A stretch of DNA of 42,647 nucleotides from an uncultured Myxococcales bacterium (GTDB lineage: Bacteria; Myxococcota_A; UBA9042). Below are positions 7,902 through 17,787 of the stretch, in pieces. The notes below the pieces were generated by a model that was given only the letters and a program-made list of their open reading frames with translations, had not been told where the DNA came from and made no database searches. The position numbers were made by a program, and so were the translations under genes. The stretch covers positions 1 through 42,647 of the forward strand of contig CAISBR010000112.1 of NCBI GenBank assembly GCA_903883645.1, given 5' to 3'. How positions within the stretch are numbered: the first letter of the stretch is position 1; the number at the start of each line of letters is the position of its first letter.

Positions 7902-8495
7902 ATGCGCTTCTTCTCGACCATCGTTGCCACCGCCGCCGGTCTGAACCTGTGGGCCCTGCAAGCGTTCGCCGAAGGCGTGACCTGCAATGCCGAAGAGGGC
8001 TGCTTCGAGTTCCAGATTCACGGCTACTACATCATCAATTTCGTGGTGTTTGTGGGCCTGCTGGTCTACTTCGGTAAGAAGACCATCGCCCAGAGCCTCG
8101 AGAAGCGGTACCAAGACGTGGCGCGCGAGATCGAGCAAGCCCAGGCGGCCAAGGCGGCGGCTCAGGCCAAGCTCGCCGAGTACCAAGAGCGCATGGGCCA
8201 GCTCGAAGACGAAAACCAGCGTATGCTCGCCGAAGTGCGCGCCGGTACTCAGATCGAAGTCGAGCAGATTCTCGCCGATGCCCGCGTGCAAGTGGCGCGG
8301 GTCGCGACCGAAGAAGAACAGCGAATTCTGCAAGAAAGCAAGCGCTTGCGCGACACCTTGCACCGCGACACGGCCACGTTGGCGCTGCGCCTCGCCGAAG
8401 AGCTGGTGAAGCAGCGCATCGATGGCGCAGCCCAGCAGAAGCTGATCGATAAGGCTCTCGGCGACTTGGCGCAACTTCCCGCGGCGGCGAACTAG
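7902..8495 (+). CDS. atpF: F-type ATP synthase subunit b
   Basis: 197 residues from ATG 7902, with AGGAG at 7890-7894. An N-terminal signal-like segment (ATAAGLNLWALQAFA) precedes a short segment with two cysteines (CNAEEGC). The membrane helix IINFVVFVGLLVYFG then leads to KKTIAQSLEKRYQDVAREIEQA and a long Ala/Glu/Gln/Arg coiled coil ending in LAEELVKQRI. It dimerises, probably with b', to hold the F1 head. The signal-like N-terminus lengthens it relative to the E. coli subunit (156 residues). Confidence 0.9.
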   Translation: MRFFSTIVATAAGLNLWALQAFAEGVTCNAEEGCFEFQIHGYYIINFVVFVGLLVYFGKKTIAQSLEKRYQDVAREIEQAQAAKAAAQAKLAEYQERMGQLEDENQRMLAEVRAGTQIEVEQILADARVQVARVATEEEQRILQESKRLRDTLHRDTATLALRLAEELVKQRIDGAAQQKLIDKALGDLAQLPAAAN

Positions 8496-8519
8496 GCTTT
8501 TCTGGCCAACGAGGACACG

Positions 8520-9068
8520 ATGAAGCAAGGTTCGGTAAAAGTTGCCCGTCGTTACGCCAAAGCGCTGGTGTCGCTATGCGACGAGCGTGGCGATGGCGAA
8601 GCGGTGCGCACCCAGCTGCAGGCGATCGCGACCGCACTAGCCGAAGTCGCCGAAGCACAAGCGATTCTCGCCAACCCCAGTGTGTCGCTCGAGCAGCGTC
8701 GCAGCGTTCTCGGCGTGGTCACACAGGCTTGTGGGGTTGCGGGCACGGCTAAAGATACAGTCAACCTGCTGCTCGACAAGGGTCGCATTGGCTCGCTAAG
8801 CGATATTAGCAAGGAATTTGCGGCCTTGCAGGATGCGCGCAGCGGCCGTACTCAGGCCACGGTCACCTCGGCGGTGGCCCTGAGCGAAGCCGCCAAAGCG
8901 CACGTGCAAGACTTGATGACCCGGCTGCTGGGCAAGCAGGTCGCGCTCGATGCGCAGGTCGATGCGGGCCTGCTCGGCGGCTTGGTCGTGCGCGTGGGCA
9001 ACACGGTGTACGATGCCTCCGTTTCGAATCACTTGGCGCGGTTGCGTCAAAACCTGCTGGCTGACTAG
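8520..9068 (+). CDS. atpH: F-type ATP synthase subunit delta
   Basis: 182 residues, typical length. It starts KVARRYAKALVSLCDE, the family's conserved opening (ARRYAKAL), has an all-helical N-terminal domain with ILANPSVSLEQRRSVL, and ends with the two-domain signature LLGGLVVRVGNTVYDASVSNHLARLRQ. It connects the peripheral stalk (b/b') to the top of the alpha3beta3 head. The gene sits 24 bp after atpF and is followed by a 106-bp spacer. Confidence 0.95.
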   Translation: MKQGSVKVARRYAKALVSLCDERGDGEAVRTQLQAIATALAEVAEAQAILANPSVSLEQRRSVLGVVTQACGVAGTAKDTVNLLLDKGRIGSLSDISKEFAALQDARSGRTQATVTSAVALSEAAKAHVQDLMTRLLGKQVALDAQVDAGLLGGLVVRVGNTVYDASVSNHLARLRQNLLAD

Positions 9069-9091
9069 CCCAGGCTGGCTCGCCCAGAAAC

Positions 9092-9157
9092 GACCCCGGT
9101 TAAGACCCCGGTTACGACCGAAGTACTGAATTCGATTCCGACTTAGATTCCGACTCA
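9092..9157. repeat. Two 12-bp tandem duplications in the atpH-atpA spacer
   Basis: gaccccggttaa/c at 9092-9103 and 9104-9115, then gattccgactta/ca at 9134-9145 and 9146-9157. The second pair ends just before the atpA ribosome-binding site (gggagaag). No hairpin with a T-run is visible. Confidence 0.8.
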
Positions 9158-9174
9158 GAAGGGAGAAGCTCGAC

Positions 9175-10758
9175 ATGGACATCCGCGTAGAAGAGGTCAG
9201 TCGCGTCATTCGCGACCAAGTTGCCCAGTACGGTGCCAAGATCGACGTGCAAGAGACCGGTCGCGTTCTCGCCGTCGGCGACGGTATCGCCCGTGTCCAC
9301 GGCCTCGAAGGCGCGCTCGCCGGCGAATTGCTCGAATTCCCCAACGACGTCAAGGGCATGGTCCTCAATCTCGAAGAGGATAATGTCGGCGTCGCGCTGC
9401 TCGGCAACGCCAACTCGATCCGCGAAGGCGATCTGGTCAAGCGCACCGGCCGCATCGTCGAAGTGCCGATCGGCAAGTCGCTTTTGGGCCGCGTGGTCAA
9501 CTCGCTCGGCGAGACCATCGACGGCAAGGGCCCGTTGGTCAACGCCGACGGCTCGCCGGTCCTCTACGGCCGCGTCGAGGTCAAGGCCAAGGGCATCGTC
9601 AGCCGCAAGCCGGTGCACGAGCCGCTGCAGACGGGTCTCAAGCCCATCGACGCCATGGTTCCCGTGGGTCGCGGCCAGCGCGAGCTGATCATCGGCGATC
9701 GCCAGACCGGCAAAACCGCCGTGGCGATCGACGCCATCATCAATCAAAAGGCCGAGCACGTGCGCTTCAACGCGGGCGACACGACGGCCAAGCCGGTGTA
9801 CTGCATCTACGTCGCCATCGGCCAGAAGCAGTCGACGGTCGCGCAAGTGGTCAAGAAGCTTAGCGATCACGGCGCTCTTGAGTACACCATCATCGTCACC
9901 GCGGGTGCCTCAGAGCTCGCGCCGCTGCAGTTCTTGGCCCCGTACACTGGCGCCGCGATGGGCGAGTATTTCCGCGACAACGGGATGCACGGCCTGATTG
10001 TGTACGACGATTTGTCCAAGCAAGCCGTGGCCTACCGCCAGATGTCGCTGCTGCTGCGCCGCCCCCCGGGCCGCGAGGCGTTCCCCGGCGACGTGTTTTA
10101 TCTGCACAGCCGTCTGCTCGAGCGCGCGGCCAAGCTCCGCGACGAAGAGGGCGGCGGTTCGCTCACCGCGCTGCCCATCATCGAGACGCAGGCTGGCGAC
10201 ATCTCGGCCTACATCCCCACCAACGTGATCTCGATCACCGACGGCCAGATCTTCTTGGAGAGCGACCTGTTCTTCAAGGGTATTCGCCCCGCCATCAACG
10301 TGGGTCTGTCGGTGTCGCGCGTAGGTGGCGCTGCTCAGGTCAAGGCGATGAAGGCGGTGGCCGGTCCGCTGCGTCTGTCGCTGGCCCAGTACCGCGAGCT
10401 GGCTGCCTTTGCGCAGTTCGCTTCGGACTTGGATCCCACCACGCAGCGCACGTTGGCCCAGGGCGCGCGCCTGACCGAATTGCTCAAGCAAGGTCAGTAC
10501 TCGCCGCTCGATGTGTCGACGCAGGTCATCTTGCTTTTCGCCGCGACGGCTCCCGAAGGCTTCATCGATCACCTGCCCGTGTCGGCCCTGCGCCGCTACG
10601 AGGGTGAGTTGTTCGCGTTCCTGCGCACGCAGCGTCCGCAACTGATCGAAGACATGAAGGTCGCAGTGCACAAGACCGACCTGAAGAAGAAAGACGACCC
10701 GGCCCGCCTGGCGCTCGTCGCCGCGCTGACCGAGTTCAAGACCCTGTTCCAGGCGTAA
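9175..10758 (+). CDS. atpA: F-type ATP synthase subunit alpha
   Basis: 527 residues. The ATG has gggagaag upstream. The N-terminal barrel carries [17 protein letters not shown]; the P-loop is GDRQTGKT at about residues 174-181; further family marks are [39 protein letters not shown] and [18 protein letters not shown]. The visible start of the catalytic-interface motif is [20 protein letters not shown]. It forms the non-catalytic nucleotide-binding subunits of the F1 hexamer. Slightly longer than the E. coli protein (513). Confidence 0.98.
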   Translation: MDIRVEEVSRVIRDQVAQYGAKIDVQETGRVLAVGDGIARVHGLEGALAGELLEFPNDVKGMVLNLEEDNVGVALLGNANSIREGDLVKRTGRIVEVPIGKSLLGRVVNSLGETIDGKGPLVNADGSPVLYGRVEVKAKGIVSRKPVHEPLQTGLKPIDAMVPVGRGQRELIIGDRQTGKTAVAIDAIINQKAEHVRFNAGDTTAKPVYCIYVAIGQKQSTVAQVVKKLSDHGALEYTIIVTAGASELAPLQFLAPYTGAAMGEYFRDNGMHGLIVYDDLSKQAVAYRQMSLLLRRPPGREAFPGDVFYLHSRLLERAAKLRDEEGGGSLTALPIIETQAGDISAYIPTNVISITDGQIFLESDLFFKGIRPAINVGLSVSRVGGAAQVKAMKAVAGPLRLSLAQYRELAAFAQFASDLDPTTQRTLAQGARLTELLKQGQYSPLDVSTQVILLFAATAPEGFIDHLPVSALRRYEGELFAFLRTQRPQLIEDMKVAVHKTDLKKKDDPARLALVAALTEFKTLFQA

Positions 10759-10824
10759 GCCCCGCAACCTCAGGCAATTCCCCAGGTTGGCCGCGTGCCG
10801 CCCGGGGCGTAGAAGGACGAGTCC

Positions 10825-11715
10825 ATGCCGAGCTTGAAAGCAATTCGGCGCCGCATCACCTCGGTGAAGTCGACGGGTAAGATTACCCGCGCGATGAAGC
10901 TGGTGGCGACGGCCAAACTGCGCAGGGCCCAAGAGCGCCTGTTGCAGATGCGGCCGTACGCGATGCGACTGTCGGAAATGATTTCGGAACTGGCGGCGGG
11001 TACCGACCCTGAGTCGAGCCCGCTGCTCGCGACGCGGCCGCCCAAGCGCACCTTGATGTTGGTGCTGACCTCGGATCGTGGTCTGGCGGGTGCGTACAAC
11101 GCCAACGTCAACCGCGCCGCCTGGTCGTGGGTGCAGCGTCACAAAGACAAGCGCGATCACATCGAGATGCGCATTGTCGGTAAGAAAGGTCGCGATTACT
11201 TCAAGTCGCGTGCCGTGACGACCGGCCATGTGTACACCGACGTGCTGCACAACTTGACCCAAGACCGCGCGACGGGCATTGGCCGCGAGCTGGTGGCGGC
11301 GTATGTCGACGGTCACTTCGACGAAGTGTTCATTGCGTACAACGAGTTCAAGTCGGCCATCGCCCAAAAGGTGCAGGTGCAGCGCCTGCTGCCCATTCAG
11401 CCCGACCCGTGGAGCGAAGAAGCGCCGGCCCACGAGCGCCCAGTGCGCCCGACCGTCGACACCATCTTCGAGCCCAGCAAACAAGATGTGCTGCAAGCGA
11501 TTTTGCCGCTGTCGATTCACGTGCACGTGTACCGTGCGCTGCTCGAGTCGGTGGCGTCGGAGATGGGTGCGCGCATGACCGCCATGGATGCGGCCACCAA
11601 GAACGCCGGCGAGCTGCTGGCGCGTATTACGCTGCAGTACAATCGGGCGCGACAGGCCATTATTACTACTGAACTTATGGAAATTACGTCAGGTTCCGAG
11701 GCGCTGAAGGGCTAA
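10825..11715 (+). CDS. atpG: F-type ATP synthase subunit gamma
   Basis: 296 residues. It begins MPSLKAIRRRITSVKSTGKITRAMKLVATAKLRRAQ, the very conserved N-terminal rotor helix, and ends with MGARMTAMDAATKNAGEL and LQYNRARQAIITTELMEITSG, the C-terminal rotor helix. The middle contains a Rossmann-like domain (LMLVLTSDRGLAGAYN) and a proline-rich insertion near residues 190-210 (PDPWSEEAPAHERPVRP). It is the central shaft transmitting rotation to F1. Confidence 0.97.
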   Translation: MPSLKAIRRRITSVKSTGKITRAMKLVATAKLRRAQERLLQMRPYAMRLSEMISELAAGTDPESSPLLATRPPKRTLMLVLTSDRGLAGAYNANVNRAAWSWVQRHKDKRDHIEMRIVGKKGRDYFKSRAVTTGHVYTDVLHNLTQDRATGIGRELVAAYVDGHFDEVFIAYNEFKSAIAQKVQVQRLLPIQPDPWSEEAPAHERPVRPTVDTIFEPSKQDVLQAILPLSIHVHVYRALLESVASEMGARMTAMDAATKNAGELLARITLQYNRARQAIITTELMEITSGSEALKG

Positions 11716-13257
<1,542 letters not shown>

Positions 13258-13290
13258 CTTACTGAACTTCTTGTAGAACCGGAGCCGTCC

Positions 13291-13701
13291 ATGCAGGTCA
13301 CCATCGTCACGCCGCAGGGCGTGAAATTTGCCGGCGAAGCGCAAAGTCTTGTGGCGCCGTCGGTTTCGGGCGACGTCGGCGTGCTGCCTGGTCACCAGCC
13401 GCTTATGGCCGCGCTGCGCACCGGCGAGGCCATCGTCACGGTGCCGGGGCAAGAGCCGCTGCATCTGGTGATCGATGGCGGTTACGTCCACGTCATCAGC
13501 GGCGACCATGTCAGCATCGTAACGGAACTGTGCGAAGGTTGGCACGAAATCGACCAGGCTGCGGTCAAGACCCAGCTCGATGAAGCGACGAACGAGCTCG
13601 GCGGCACGCGCGACGATATCGCCTCGCAGACCTGGCTGGCGCGCAAGCACCGCGTCGATCTGGCGACGACTCGCCTGCGCGTGGTGGCGAGCAAGCCGTA
13701 G
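13291..13701 (+). CDS. atpC: F-type ATP synthase subunit epsilon
   Basis: 136 residues, normal length. The N-terminal beta-sandwich signature is clear (VTIVTPQGVKFAGEAQSLVAPSVSGDVGVLPGHQPLMAAL) and is followed by a two-helix C-terminal domain that in other bacteria can inhibit hydrolysis. Last recognised ATP synthase gene of the operon, 33 bp after atpD; the next open frame begins 33 bp later, so transcription may continue into it. Confidence 0.95.
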   Translation: MQVTIVTPQGVKFAGEAQSLVAPSVSGDVGVLPGHQPLMAALRTGEAIVTVPGQEPLHLVIDGGYVHVISGDHVSIVTELCEGWHEIDQAAVKTQLDEATNELGGTRDDIASQTWLARKHRVDLATTRLRVVASKP

Positions 13702-13734
13702 CAGCTTCACTGGCCGTAGAAAGGCGGGCGCACC

Positions 13735-14769
13735 GTGACCGGGAACTTCGCAGTCGCGTCGCACACTTGGATAATACTCCGCAAACTTTGCGTACTTCTC
13801 GGCGCGGCAGTGGCGCTGCTGCCCGCCTGTACCACCTCGCGGCCCGTGCTGCTGTGGCACGAGGCGTGGCGTGCCGAGCAGCAGGGCGATTTCGCCTTGG
13901 CGGAGCGGCGTTACCAAGAGGCCTATGGCATCGACGGCTCGCTCCTGGGTGCCGCGTGCAATCGCCTGCGCCTGTTGGCTCGGCAGCCTGACCGGCTGGT
14001 CGAGGCGCGTGACTTGGCCGAAAAACTAATGAAGTCGAAGGGTATTGAGCCCGAGGCTGCCGCCTGCGCCTCGATGTTCGCCCTGGTCGATGGCGATGCC
14101 TCGCTGGCGGCGAAGCGACTGGCGGCGGTTAGGGCTCTGAAGCCTGCGGATTCGCAGCAGGTTCGTCAGAATCTGGCGGCGGCCAAGCTGGTGGTAGCGG
14201 TCGCCAACGGTCAATGGCAGGCGGCGTTAGCCGTGGCCGACCTGCCGACCGACGGTACCGCGGTGCAGCAGGGCATGGCGATAGCCAAGTGGAATGCCAA
14301 GTTACCCGACGTGGTCACGCCGACGGGCCTGCCCGAGCTGGCGGCGTGGCGGGCGGCGGAGCGCGGCGATTGGTCCGCGGTGCGTACCGGGCTAGATACC
14401 CTGCCGCAGCGCACGCCCATCCTGCAAGCCCTTATGGCGTGGGCGCTTTTGCAGCTAGGCGACGCGACCGGGGCATTGCCGCTGGCCACAGACGCCGGGC
14501 AGCGCGCGCCGGCCGACGCTTTTTGCCAAGAAGCCTGGGGTGTTGCCGCCTTAGCCACGGGGCAGACCGCCATGGCCGTGCAGGTTCTTGGGTCGGCGAC
14601 GCTGCATTCACCGGGTTGGACATCGTTTTTCCACTTGGGTTTAGCGCAGATCCAGCAGGGCGACTTGCCGGCCGCGTTGGCATCATTCGACCAGGCCAGC
14701 CTGCGTTGCCCCACCTGTGCCCCTGCCATCCGCAACCGCGATGCGCTCCGTGCCGCTGGATTGCGCTGA
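13735..14769 (+). CDS. TPR-like lipoprotein downstream of atpC
   Basis: 344 residues from GTG 13735 with AGGCGGG upstream. The signal peptide ends in AVALLPAC (lipid Cys 32). The mature part is helical and built of tetratricopeptide-like units (AWRAEQQGDFALAERRYQEAYGID; FHLGLAQIQQGDLPAALASFDQAS; further degenerate units between). TPR proteins usually mediate protein-protein contacts. The position right behind atpC suggests co-transcription with the ATP synthase genes, but no functional link can be shown from sequence. Confidence 0.75.
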   Translation: MTGNFAVASHTWIILRKLCVLLGAAVALLPACTTSRPVLLWHEAWRAEQQGDFALAERRYQEAYGIDGSLLGAACNRLRLLARQPDRLVEARDLAEKLMKSKGIEPEAAACASMFALVDGDASLAAKRLAAVRALKPADSQQVRQNLAAAKLVVAVANGQWQAALAVADLPTDGTAVQQGMAIAKWNAKLPDVVTPTGLPELAAWRAAERGDWSAVRTGLDTLPQRTPILQALMAWALLQLGDATGALPLATDAGQRAPADAFCQEAWGVAALATGQTAMAVQVLGSATLHSPGWTSFFHLGLAQIQQGDLPAALASFDQASLRCPTCAPAIRNRDALRAAGLR

Positions 14770-14779
14770 TTCTTTTGGA

Positions 14780-14808
14780 TTGTCGCCCCGACACTTTCTT
14801 GCTACAAC
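14780..14808 (+). promoter_or_regulatory. Candidate promoter of the lipoprotein gene at 14848
   Basis: TTGTCG (14780-14785), a 17-bp spacer and TACAAC (14803-14808), with TGC directly before the -10. The leader would be about 33 nt and contains the GAGGAAC ribosome-binding site. Confidence 0.45.
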
Positions 14809-14847
14809 CCTTGGCTCTAGCCGCGCGCGGCGCCGAACGAGGAACTG

Positions 14848-16467
14848 ATGATTCGACTAAAGACCATGCAACGCGGCCTAATTGCAGTACTTTTGGCCTC
14901 CACGGCCTTGACGACCGCCGCGTGCGACGAAAAGAAGAAAGAGGGCAGCAAAGAAGATGTGGGCAACAAGTGCCTCGCCGACTTGATGGACGCGCGCCGC
15001 ACCCGCTCAAAGGGCTTCTTGCCGGCGAGCGACGACGCGGGCGACGATGAGCATCCGTGGCTCGGCTGGGTTAAGAAGGCGGCGTCGGTGGGCCAGGGCT
15101 CCGACTTCAAAGCATGTGCAATCAAAGGCGAAGGCTCGCCCGCCGAAGAGACCGCCGACACGCTGGCGCGTATGTTTGAGATGCAACGCAACTACTTTGC
15201 GAGCGAAAAAGCCGCGCCGCGCGAGTACTTGGCCGAGCTCGAAGGCGGTCGCCGCGTCAGCAAAGGCAAGCCGTGGGAAGCGGATGTTGAGTTTGATTAC
15301 CTGTTCTTCCACGCCTCACGCTTGGCCAATAGCTGGACGCTGCTGCAAGCGAGCCCGCGCGATGACCGCGTAACCCTATTCTTTACCTACGAATTGGTGC
15401 TGTGGGAGGCCAAGGCCGAGACGTCGTTCTACGAAGACGAGATCAGCAAGCTGTGCAAAGAGAAGGTGCCGGGCTACTGCGCCAAGATCCCCATGGAGGA
15501 TCAGCCCTTTGCCCTGACCAAGCCGTACTTTGAGCAAGTGGGCAAGAAGTTCTTAGAATTTAAGACGAAGTATCCGCAGAGCCCCTACGCCGGTTTTGCC
15601 GAGCGCATCGCCAAGGTGTACGAGGCGCGCGCCGCAAAAATGCCCGAATATCCAGAGTATCCGATTCTGCCGCCGATTCGCTCGACCAAGCCAGCGCCGT
15701 ACAGCGGCAATGCCACGCTCATGGTTACCGCTGCCAAGGGCTTGAGCTTAATGGATAATCTGCTCCGATCGCCCACGCCGCTGCCGGTCAAAGAGGGCGA
15801 GAAGCCGAAGCCGCCGTGGAAGGGCGACTACGCGGCGGACCCGGCGCTCGTCAAAGAAGTGCAGCAATTGGTCCAGGATGTGCGCGCTTCGACCGTGTCG
15901 CAGTTCAACCAGTCGATGATCTACGTGGTTGCCGAAGACAAGGTGCCAGTTGGCTATCTCGAGCCGCTGCTGCGCACGAGCATCGAGGGCGAAAATAGCA
16001 AGAATTGGCCCACGTTCATGCTGGTGGGGCGCCGCCGCGCCGACGGTACGAACCGCCGCTCGGGTTTTGTGGCGACGCTGAACAAGTCGAACGAAGTCGT
16101 AAAGTTCAAGTTCAAGAGCCCCGCGGGCAAGCCCCTGGCGTGCGAGGCGTGGGCGGCTATCGGCAAAGAGCAGCTGACCGGCCTGGGCTTCAAGCCCATC
16201 ATTTGGCACGACGGCACCCAGGTGCACACCGGTCGCCTCGACGAGAGCGGCGCGATGACCGGCGTGCAGTCGGCGCCGGGCCATGGCGAGGGTGATCGGC
16301 TTGAGTCGTGGGTTGATCAGCAATCGACATCGGTGGTTGTGGCCCTTCCGCATACCGCGACGTATGCGCAGTGGCTCGAGGCGCTCAATGGCGTGGCCTT
16401 CAAGTGCGAAAAAGACGAGTGCACCACCGAGCGCTCGGTCAAGATCTTCTTGGCGACGTGCAAGTAG
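14848..16467 (+). CDS. Large lipoprotein of unknown function
   Basis: 539 residues. GAGGAAC lies upstream of ATG 14848; the signal peptide ends in ALTTAAC (lipid Cys 26) with Asp at +2. A highly charged segment (DEKKKEGSKEDVG) follows. The mature protein looks soluble, with many Lys, Glu, Trp and Tyr, and a proline/tyrosine-rich stretch near 265-285 (MPEYPEYPILPPIRSTKP). Cysteines are few. I recognise no family. The C-terminal half (WPTFMLVGRRRADGTNRR onward) reads like a mixed alpha/beta domain. It has its own promoter and ends 9 bp from a convergent gene. Confidence 0.75.
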   Translation: MIRLKTMQRGLIAVLLASTALTTAACDEKKKEGSKEDVGNKCLADLMDARRTRSKGFLPASDDAGDDEHPWLGWVKKAASVGQGSDFKACAIKGEGSPAEETADTLARMFEMQRNYFASEKAAPREYLAELEGGRRVSKGKPWEADVEFDYLFFHASRLANSWTLLQASPRDDRVTLFFTYELVLWEAKAETSFYEDEISKLCKEKVPGYCAKIPMEDQPFALTKPYFEQVGKKFLEFKTKYPQSPYAGFAERIAKVYEARAAKMPEYPEYPILPPIRSTKPAPYSGNATLMVTAAKGLSLMDNLLRSPTPLPVKEGEKPKPPWKGDYAADPALVKEVQQLVQDVRASTVSQFNQSMIYVVAEDKVPVGYLEPLLRTSIEGENSKNWPTFMLVGRRRADGTNRRSGFVATLNKSNEVVKFKFKSPAGKPLACEAWAAIGKEQLTGLGFKPIIWHDGTQVHTGRLDESGAMTGVQSAPGHGEGDRLESWVDQQSTSVVVALPHTATYAQWLEALNGVAFKCEKDECTTERSVKIFLATCK

Positions 16468-16476
16468 TCGTGTGCG

Positions 16477-17676
16477 CTATCTAGCAAACATCTCGCGAAT
16501 CAAGCTGTTGCCATCGGCGACGAGCTGCTGACCACCGGCCCACAGGTGCAGCGGCCGGCCGTCGTCACCCAGTACCAGCACATCGGCGTCGGCGCCGGCT
16601 TCGATGCGACCCTTTCGCGTAAACCGAAACAGCGTCGCCACGTTGCGCGTCACCATCGGCAGCACGGTCGCGAGCGGCATCCCGCCCTGCACCAACTGGT
16701 TGATCGATGCCAAAAGCCCTGCCGAATCACCTACATCCATGTGCATGAGCACGCCGTCGCCATCAAAGGTGGGCAAGCAGCCACCGCCATCAGAGCTGAG
16801 GGTCAGCCGAGCCGGATCGCAGGCATTTTCTAGCCAACTTTGAACGGCTTGCACAGCGTCCAGGCTGTCAGCATCGGCCTCGAAGGTCGTCACATCCACG
16901 TAAATCCCGCGGTCCTTATGCAACGCCATCGCCTCGCGCCACAAGCGCTTTTGCCGATTGCAATGGGTCGGATGAAAGGTGCGCGCCGGCAGTTCCGTCG
17001 TTTCGAGCGCCTGCCGCACCAGCTCGAGCCCACGGACACCGTCGCCCACGTGCAGGTGCAGCAGCCCCGCCTTGCCGGTCATCATCCCGGCCACGTGACA
17101 ATCCGATGCAATACGCAGGAGTTCGTCGAGCGTCGGCTGCGAGCTGCGGTGATCCGCGATCGCCAACTCGCCCACGGCCACCAAGCGATCGTTGTGCACG
17201 AGGTCGCCCCGCACCGAGCCTGTGAGCGTCGTCAACGGAATCTGGTACGACCCAGTATAGCAAAATGCCGTAATACCATAGCGTTCAATGGTGCGTGCGC
17301 AGGCCAGCGACTCGGCCACCGTCCGCGTTGTGCCGTCTGTGCCCAAAAGGCCAACTACGGTTGTAACACCAGCCGCTGCCAAAGCCGAAGCGCGCACGGC
17401 CGGAACCCGGGTATGCGACCCCGCCTCGCCGCCGCCGCCCGTTAGGTGCACATGGGCGTCGATTAGGCCCGGAACCACGCGTGCTCCTTGCAGATCTACC
17501 ACCCGACACGGCCAATTCGCCGGCGGCAGCGCCAGGTCGCGACCCACGGCGGCCACTTGGTTGCCAGCGAGCAGCACATCGCCGATGCCCGCATCGTCGG
17601 GGGTATACAGATGGCCGTTGCGCAGTAGGGTCAGTGTTGGAGGTGTCGGAGGTAGTGTCGGAGGTAGTGTCGTCAT
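16477..17676 (-). CDS. iadA: Isoaspartyl dipeptidase (beta-aspartyl-peptidase)-like amidohydrolase
   Basis: 399 residues. It follows IadA closely: GLIDAHVHLTGGGGEAG (H75, H77, E84), TRTVAESLACARTI, TGSVRGDL, ADHRSSQPT, GKAGLLHLHVGDG, HPTHCNR and LTLSSDGGG supply the binuclear-zinc ligands and substrate loop. By eye, the position of the carboxylated lysine in E. coli IadA (K162) is occupied by Glu170; no Lys lies nearby. It would cleave beta-aspartyl dipeptides formed by protein damage. Start 17676 was chosen because a promoter sits 6 nt upstream; a longer start at 17730 is possible. The N-terminus has LPPTLPPTPP from a 12-bp duplication. Confidence 0.85.
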   Translation of the reverse strand: MTTLPPTLPPTPPTLTLLRNGHLYTPDDAGIGDVLLAGNQVAAVGRDLALPPANWPCRVVDLQGARVVPGLIDAHVHLTGGGGEAGSHTRVPAVRASALAAAGVTTVVGLLGTDGTTRTVAESLACARTIERYGITAFCYTGSYQIPLTTLTGSVRGDLVHNDRLVAVGELAIADHRSSQPTLDELLRIASDCHVAGMMTGKAGLLHLHVGDGVRGLELVRQALETTELPARTFHPTHCNRQKRLWREAMALHKDRGIYVDVTTFEADADSLDAVQAVQSWLENACDPARLTLSSDGGGCLPTFDGDGVLMHMDVGDSAGLLASINQLVQGGMPLATVLPMVTRNVATLFRFTRKGRIEAGADADVLVLGDDGRPLHLWAGGQQLVADGNSLIREMFAR

Positions 17677-17682
17677 ACCGCG

Positions 17683-17711
17683 ACAGTAGCCTCGCCGCTG
17701 CGGCGTGACAA
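17683..17711 (-). promoter_or_regulatory. Candidate promoter abutting the iadA start
   Basis: Minus strand: TTGTCA (17711-17706), a 17-bp spacer and TACTGT (17688-17683), then exactly 6 nt to ATG 17676. The predicted transcript starts at the initiation codon; no convincing Shine-Dalgarno sequence precedes it. Confidence 0.5.
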
Positions 17712-17787
17712 GCCGGTCAGGGATTGACATCGCCCCAGGCGGCAGCGACCCTATTCAGGTTGGCGTGCCAAGCCCAGTGAGAGTGCG

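Noticed and set aside
9910..11526. 538-residue minus-strand frame across atpA/atpG
   Set aside because: It is antisense to two highly conserved ATP synthase genes, is rich in His/Arg/Gln, and has no start signal or family features.
17724..17757. Promoter TTGACA...TATTCA for the heptad-repeat gene
   Set aside because: The -35 is perfect, but the spacer to TATTCA is 22 bp and nothing at 17 bp resembles a -10, so no confident call is made.
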